Translations under genes and position numbers: made by a program
Origin: Lutraria lutraria
Lineage: Eukaryota; Mollusca; Bivalvia; Venerida; Mactridae
NCBI GenBank assembly: GCA_964023205.1
Contig: OZ026848.1
Coordinates: 29,561,912 to 29,625,911, forward strand
Reading direction: 5' to 3'
Length of the DNA: 64,000 bases
Shown: one piece after another, positions 57,836 through 64,000 of the stretch
Layout: every line of letters starts with the position of its first letter
Numbering within the stretch: position 1 is the first letter of the stretch
The notes under the pieces: generated by a model
Databases searched by the model: none
Seen by the model: only the letters and a program-made list of their open reading frames with translations
Told to the model about the DNA's origin: nothing

Positions 57836-57839
57836 CATG

Positions 57840-58030
57840 GTCACATTGTTCTGGTCTCTGACTAGTAATCAGTAGCCTGTAAGTTCAAATTCCATCAAGG
57901 ACCAGACAAATTTCACATGTGAGGAAGATGGCCACCTAGGTTGCATAAGGTTGGTGCATCTACCAAGGTGTATGCTTGTCGTCTTCCACCAACAACAAAT
58001 GCTGGAAAAGATACTAAATGGCTCTGATTG
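57840..58030 (+). repeat. SINE family A copy
   Basis: 'gtctctgactagtaatcagt', 'gtaagttcaaattccatcaa', 'gacaaatttcacatgtgagg', 'aagatggccacctaggttgc'. The tRNA-like head and body are in order. Confidence 0.65.
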
Positions 58031-58355
58031 TTGGTTGTGACCCAAGATAATATAAATACTAGGTCTCTGGTGAGATTTTCTCAATGGATTTATATATTTC
58101 ACACAAAAGTGATCCAATGATCATGCAATCCCCTGAAGGTCATAGATCTGTGAATTAATCACCCACCCCTCCCCCTCTTGTCATCATTGTAAGAACAATC
58201 ATATTTTACAAGCAGAAGCCTTACTCTGACTGATAATTGCCTATAAAACAAATGAAGACTTCATTAATGATTGAAGATCTCCTGATAACACTGTCAGTCA
58301 ATGGTGCTTAATGGACAACCTGTAAAAGGTTGTAGTAGTAATTAACATACTTCAT

Positions 58356-58439
58356 ATATCGAGGGCTCAGCGCAACACTGTCGTAAATTGTTCTTATTTC
58401 CATATGAGTTACGACACTGTTGCGTTGAACCCTCGATAT
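58356..58439 (+). repeat. 84-bp hairpin element (copy 5)
   Basis: 'atatcgagggctcagcgcaa' to 'ttgcgttgaaccctcgatat', flanked by further T/A symmetry (tatatcgag / ctcgatata). One of the best preserved copies. Confidence 0.92.
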
Positions 58440-59310
58440 AGAACAATTATGGTCAGATTTAGCTAATACAGTTATCAGGTCAATACAAGGTCAGGTATGG
58501 AGCAAATATGGAAGAAAATAATCAAGGTATTGGAAAAGTCAAACTGGGATGTTGCAGGAAAACAATGACAAGTATGTGTAACAGAATGCAATTTTCAAAG
58601 ATGTCATGGAGAAGAAAGAGACAAAATTATCAGCAGCCACTTGTTTAACACAGCTCTCCACATAGCACTTGTCTTCATATTGACTTTGACTTGAAGAAAA
58701 TTGGATAGCTTTTATTACCTTTTGTAGAAATATAAAACAAGTTTATGACAAATTTCCATTTGTTAACATTAAATGACAAAATGTTCCCAACAATCGCTAA
58801 GTATTTCTTCCAGCTCATGTTACCATGAGATTTGCAGACACTTCATCCATAATCTATCCCTTTTCTAGTTATGGCTGTGATGTCAAGAGTAGTCAACCTG
58901 TCTGGTGTTGTACCTTAACAGAACTATAAATAAATGTTTTTCTTCAGGAGGAAATCATTCGGGACACTAGGTAGACAAACAGATTCCAAAACTGAGTAGT
59001 AAATCATCAGCATGTATTGGTGCTTTACACCAGCAACAAAAGACCAGGAAAATCTATTCCTAAAGAGTCAGTATATAAATGCCCTATTCTCCTGTATCTT
59101 ATCTCCCCACTCTCTGTTATAAAACAACAGATAAATTAAATCAAATATCAAGGGATAAAGTAAAGAAGGGATTCACACAGTAAGAGATCTGGGATTGTGC
59201 AAGTCCTCCAGTGCATCTAGGGAAGGACTTTATTTGGTTGGCAAGGTTGAACAATTCTTTTTTACAGTTGAGTTACTACAAGCAAATAAGGAAAGCTGTG
59301 CATCCTGCTA
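58440..59310. other. non-coding DNA
   Basis: No exon or family recognised. Confidence 0.4.
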
Positions 59311-59316
59311 GCTTAA

Positions 59317-59794
59317 AGGGGTAACTGGACTATCTAAACCACTAGATGGTGCTAGGGCGGGTTTTTGTAAAATTTTATGCATGTTTCAGAAATTATCAGA
59401 GAGCCCTTATTTGAATTTTCAAATAAACTACATAAAATATTCTTGAAAACTTCTCACATTGGTAAATCATTCCATGTCAAAATATTTCATCCAAAAATCT
59501 AAGTAATATATTAATTGTAAGTGTTACTTTGAGAAAATGTTTAAACCTGTCTAACAGAAAATTTGAATTTGAATTTCCCCAGAGGTGTAGCTTACTTGCT
59601 GATAAACTCTCTTGTTTGTAAACAGAGGCATGTGGTAAGGTTGAGCAGTTGATGGGAGTTGGTCAGTTGATGACTCATCCATTCAATTGCTATTTTAAAC
59701 AACAGAGAGTTTAATTGACAGACAGTATTAGGCATATCAGTTTACATAGCCCAACCCACAAATGCTCACTGGTATACCAGCGAGAGTTACCCCT
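59317..59794. mobile_element. 478-bp TIR element with TTAA target duplication
   Basis: TTAA flanks both ends (59313-59316 and 59795-59798). The ends AGGGGTAACT and AGTTACCCCT are perfect 10-base inverted repeats. The interior is AT-rich without an open frame. TTAA targets suggest a piggyBac-type non-autonomous element (inference). Confidence 0.75.
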
Positions 59795-59799
59795 TTAAG

Positions 59800-60505
59800 G
59801 AAGGTCAATGTTTTTTTACCCAGGCATATCTTAAGTCTGCAATCTTATTATGGATAGTCACAAATGTCATTGGCTGATGGTGCATCTTTAAACTCCAGTG
59901 CAGAAAGGCAAACATGGTAATAAGCAAGCGAATGTATTTAGATACTGGCAATATGAAACAATTTATTAGCATTCAGCTATATATTGCCATCATATCAAAG
60001 AAATGGCCTATTTTAATATTCTTCAGCCCATTTCTTCAGAAACTGCTGACTCGGCCATTTGTTGCCATAAACAAATACATCACAGGACTTATTGTAATTT
60101 AAGTGTTCCATAAATAGATGACAGATAAATATGGAGTGCCATGCAACTTGGCAGATTCTAGTAATCAAGTCTTATATCAGCAAAAAGCTCCAAATAAAAG
60201 GAAAAAGATATTCAGCTGAATCAGCAAAACGCATTGTACTGATGCAATACAGCAAAAACTATGATTACTTCAAGCAATTTTCCTGAAACGTTCCCACAAC
60301 AATTATGCAGAAGACAAGATGGCGCAACATTTATCAAATATTTCAGACATATCACAATATAGAATCATAAAAATAAAATTCTGAAAATAAATGTCCCATT
60401 TCTTGGACTAAGAAACAATTTATCACACAAAATTTACATTTTTCTACATAACAGGAAACTAGTAATTGACAATATCAATCCAAGTTTTTCAAAATGATGA
60501 ATTGT
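59800..60505. other. non-coding DNA
   Basis: No gene supported. A 62-codon frame at 59914-60102 has no support. Confidence 0.4.
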
Positions 60506-60509
60506 ACAC

Positions 60510-60650
60510 ATTTCTCTCTCAGCCAGCATCATTGGAGGTTTAAAGCCCAGGTTGAGTCCAGGGTGGGATTCATACAAACAGCAATGAGGAGTTAGTGATT
60601 ACCAAACAGAGACTATAACCACATGTCCACAGAGGCCAGAAAATTAGATA
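60510..60650 (-). repeat. SINE family A fragment
   Basis: Minus strand: 'ggcctctgtggacatgtggt', 'tatagtctctgtttggtaat', 'gtatgaatcccaccctgg'. Confidence 0.55.
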
Positions 60651-60924
60651 TTTAGAATACATCAAATGGTAAAAGTATTAGTGTCAAATTCTAAAGTGTA
60701 CTCAGATTTCAACATTAATGTCATTTTTAACCATTTAGCTGCCAGGCACATATTGCCTATATTGTATATTGTATGGCCAGGGAATTTTTAAGAAATGCAA
60801 GCTTATGACATAATCCACATAACATTGCAAAAGGTCAAAATGTATGGAAGTTTATTTTTGACTCATGTGACGTCACTGATATGTGCGTAGTTCCGATCAT
60901 TAAAGAAGGGATTAACACACGCTC

Positions 60925-61045
60925 CGTAGTTGGGATGGGGCCACTGAAAATACGTCCCTGAAATATTGAAATGCAGAGCTGAGATTCAAACACATGACCT
61001 TTTGTTCAGTAGTTCAGCATGTTACCACTAGTCCACCAATCACCC
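60925..61045 (-). repeat. SINE-like head
   Basis: Minus strand: 'gattggtggactagtggtaa' (A-box side) and 'gtgtttgaatctcagctctg' (B-box side), then 'tttcagggacgtattttcag', aligning with 55240-55340. Confidence 0.5.
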
Positions 61046-61049
61046 TCAC

Positions 61050-62135
61050 TAAACCATTGATTCACCACTCAGAAGACAAACTCAAAGAATGCCAACTCGG
61101 CATTTTTTTTATTGGAACATTAATTGGCTTTCTAGCTAATCCCCAGGCATGTTTTATTCACATGTTAAGCACAAACATAATCAATTGGTGATATACTTTG
61201 GGCTGTAAAGTGTTTTTCAAAAATCTATAATTAGGTTTGGCATGGCTAATTACGTTTCACACTACGAGATTACTAGGACATCAAAGTAACCATGCCTGAT
61301 ATATTTGATTAAAATTACTATTTGTCTGTAAGAATGCACAATATTATACCAATAATATAGGTCATACTTGTTCATTGTGAAATTCACAATAACATCTTGG
61401 ACACTTCATTCAAATTATACAGGCCAATTTTGAGAAAAAAAAACATTTACGAGCTCACCCTTCCACTGTAACTGTAAAGTTTTTCATTGTCATTTGTTCC
61501 TAGATTTTCACCATGAGTTACTATCTTTCGTAAAATTTATTTAATGTTCTTTGTAAAAATCGTATTGCATGTGTCACGCTTCACACCAGTGAACAAATAT
61601 AAAACATGAGTAATTAGACAAAAAAACAACATGTTTATGGCTACCCAAACAAACCCCTTTTTTTAAGGTAATTACGCTTAAGTTTCGAACAGAAAAAAAA
61701 CGCAGTATGTAAATATATGAGACTAGAACAAAGATGAAGTTTTGCAACCCACCTACTCTATTTGAATTACTATTTGACAGGAGTATACATGCAACAAACT
61801 TTACTATCAAGCAGAAAAATGGCATAAATCAATAACAATCTGATTTCAATAATTTCAACTAGTTAGCACTAAAATATTAATCAAGCAAGTTAAACAACAT
61901 CTTCATCCCTTGCGAAACTTTCGATCAACATATAATCCTTTGAGAATTCCAAAACAATGAAGGTGTGATGTTTAGAATATGGAGAAATTAATCAAATAGG
62001 ATATTTGTGTTTCGTGAAGCTATGTTGCACATACATAAATTATTACCAAGAGTCATTTCCCATTTAAATCAAAACAGGGGCGTATGAAATGTGAAATAAA
62101 GCAAAATTTAATAGGGCGGCAAGGAGCAAGGTGTG
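61050..62135. other. non-coding DNA
   Basis: AT-rich, no supported exon. An 83-codon minus frame (61574-61825) lacks motif or splice support. Confidence 0.4.
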
Positions 62136-62139
62136 GGAG

Positions 62140-62995
62140 CACACTGTAAGGAAGGATAGACAAATAAGAGTGTAAACTGTTAGGAAGGAGAGCCAAATAA
62201 GAGTGTAAACTGTTAGGAAGGAGAGACAAATAAGAGTGTAAACTGTTAGGAAGGTTAGACAAATAAGAGTGTAAATTGTAAGGAAGGTTAGACAAATAAG
62301 AGTGTAAACTGTTAGGATGGTTAGACAAATAAGAGTGTAAACTGTTAGGAAGGAGAGACAAATAAGAGTGTAAACTGTTAGGAAGGAGAGACAAATAAGA
62401 GTGTAAACTGTAAGGAAGGAGAGACAAATAAGAGTGTTAACTGTTAGGAAGGAGAGACAAATAAGAGTGTAAACTGTTAGGAAGGAGAGACAAATAAGAG
62501 TGTAAACTGTTAGGAAGGAGAGACAAATAAGAGTGTAAACTGTTAGGAAGGAGAGACAAATAAGAGTGTAAACTGTTAGGAAGGACAGACAAATAAGAGT
62601 GTAAACTGTAAGGAAGGTTAGACAAATAAGAGTGTAAACTGTTAGGAAGGAGAGACAAATAAGAGTGTAAACTGTTAGGAAGGTTAGACAAATAAGAGTG
62701 TAAACTGTAAGGAAGGTTAGACAAATAAGAGTGTAAACTGTTAGGAAGGAGAGACAAATAAGAGTGTAAACTGTTAGGAAGGAGAGACAAATAAGAGTGT
62801 AAACTGTTAGGAAGGAGAGACAAATAAGAGTGTAAACTGTAAGGAAGGTTAGACAAATAAGAGTGTAAACTGTAAGGAAGGTTAGACAAATAAGAGTGAA
62901 CACTGAAAGGAAGAAGAAACAAATAAAAGTGAGCACTGTAAGGAAAGAGAGACAAATAAGAGTGCAAACTGTAAGGAAGGAGAGACAAATAAGAG
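62140..62995. repeat. 33-bp minisatellite, type A block, about 26 copies
   Basis: Unit 'gtaaactgttaggaaggaga' plus 'gacaaataagagt' with alternatives gttag/gtaag and agagac/ttagac. Because 33 is divisible by three and the minus strand lacks stops, minus-strand frames stay open (up to 380 codons) with 11-residue repeats such as SFLTVYTLICL. Confidence 0.95.
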
Positions 62996-62999
62996 TGAG

Positions 63000-63715
63000 C
63001 AGATACACAAGAGTGCAATCTGCAAGGTGTAAGAGACAAATCAGAGTGTGAACTGCAAAGTGTAAGAGACAAATAAGAGTGCAATTTGCAAGGTGTAAGT
63101 GACAAATAAGAATAGACACTGCATAGTATAAGAGACAAATAAGAGTGCACACTGCAAGGTGTAAGTGACATAAATAAAAGTGCTCACTGCAAGGTGTAAG
63201 AGACAAACAAGAGAGAGCATATTGCTAGGTGTAAGAGACAAATAAGAGTGTACACTGCAAGTTGTAAGTGACAAATAAGAGTGCCCACTACAAGGTGTAA
63301 GTGACAAATAAGAGAGCATATTACAAAGAGTGAGAGAGAAATAAGAGTGCAAACTACAAGGTGTAAGTGACAAATAAGAGTGTGCACTGCAAGGTGTAAG
63401 AGACAAATAAGAGTGTGCACTGCAAGGTGTAAGAGACAAATAAGAGTGTGCACTGCAAGGTGTAAGAGACAAATAAGAGTGTGCACTGCAAGGTGTAAGA
63501 GACAAATAAGAGTGTGCACTGCAAGGTGTAAGAGACAAATAAGAGTGTGCACTGCAGGGTGTAAGAGACAAATAAGAGTGTGCACTGCAAGGTGTAAGAG
63601 ACAAATAAAGAGTGCAAACTACAAGGTGTAAGAGACAAATAAGAGTGCACATTGCAAAGAGTAAGGGAGAATTATGAGTGCGAACTGCAAGAGACAAATA
63701 AGAGTGCAAACTACA
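63000..63715. repeat. 33-bp minisatellite, type B block, about 22 copies
   Basis: Unit 'gtgcactgcaaggtgtaaga' plus 'gacaaataagagt' shares 'gacaaataagagtg' with type A. Six near-identical copies lie at 63375-63605. The plus strand is also open over this core (83 codons, Cys/Arg-rich), again a by-product of the period. Confidence 0.95.
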
Positions 63716-63815
63716 GTAGGGAAATATGACAGCAATTTCAATGAGGGTCAAATGATCATAATTCAAAACTAACCCTGTTGTGAGACTGAAAGATCTACAC
63801 CTTTATGCTAAAAGT

Positions 63816-64000
63816 TAACAAACAAGAGGGCCAAGATGGCCCATGATCGCTCACCTGAGAACAAAGGCGCTATAATTAATGACCAGGTAATATAGTTTTC
63901 ATCTGTTATTACCCATTTTTACATAGATTTTGAGAACAAAACCAACAATGTAGGTATAATACTGTTAAACAAGCTAAAACGTAGCAAATTTTCTAATCCA
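63816..64000 (+). repeat. start of a bivalve-type interspersed repeat
   Basis: 'aacaagagggccaagatggc' followed by 'ccatgatcgctcacctgaga' is a sequence I recall from many bivalve assemblies. The element runs off the right edge of the window. Confidence 0.65.

Noticed and set aside
62064..63206. 380-codon minus-strand frame of 11-residue repeats
   Set aside because: It results from a 33-bp minisatellite lacking stops. Neighbouring frames are equally open, so length is no evidence of coding.

Overview
This is an AT-rich, repeat-dominated eukaryotic window with very few coding exons. I read it as part of a bivalve mollusc genome. The reasons are the spliced exons with GT/AG borders, tRNA-headed SINEs, many short inverted-repeat DNA elements, and several interspersed sequences I recall as typical of bivalve assemblies. 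Examples of the last are the 'gagggccaagatggccc...gctcacctgag' start at 63816, the 'gagcttgtcacaga...tttgaccttcaagtgtgac' repeat at 41550 and 53785, and the 'ggacggacagactgac...aaaggggcata' repeat at 780. No rRNA, true tRNA gene, CRISPR array or bacterial-style operon is visible.

Coding content lies on the minus strand. Two clear internal exons (50161-50257, then 46467-46671) join in phase and encode a low-complexity, Arg/Ser/Glu-rich stretch of a protein I do not recognise. Further left, an exon at 12609-13250 starts with a possible N-myristoylation sequence (MGQTNSS) and is lysine-rich. A short candidate exon (12429-12501) continues its reading frame after a 107-base intron. A CpG-bearing spot at 29545-29770 can be read either as a promoter (NRF-1-, ETS- and CRE-like sites) or as an internal minus-strand exon whose phase would fit the neighbouring exons. 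One plus-strand start exon (37059-37268) is a weaker candidate. Whether the minus-strand exons belong to one gene of about 40 kb or to two genes cannot be settled from sequence alone.

Everything else is intron or intergenic DNA packed with repeats. From left to right: SINEs and foldback elements (0-11 kb), including a 15-copy 33-bp array at 6.45 kb; the lysine-rich exon region (12-13.7 kb); AT-rich DNA with scattered elements (14-25 kb); 32- and 40-bp arrays (25-26.1 kb); a 0.9-kb pogo/Tigger-like non-autonomous element (26.6-27.5 kb); the promoter/exon spot (29.6 kb); a 2-kb 28-bp satellite with a duplicated 420-bp higher-order block (32.7-34.7 kb); a second, 1.2-kb pogo/Tigger-like element (37.6-38.9 kb); a CpG-rich 447-bp terminal-inverted-repeat element (44.4 kb); the two clear exons with a transposable element next to a splice site (46-50 kb); more SINEs and arrays (50-61 kb); and a 1.6-kb 33-bp minisatellite (62.1-63.7 kb) that leaves all three minus-strand frames open.

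The most unusual features are a family of five 84-bp near-palindromic hairpins with shared mismatches, the pogo-like elements with clustered TTATCCGAA sites, nested insertions with TA or TTAA target duplications, and several satellites with two-level repeat structure.
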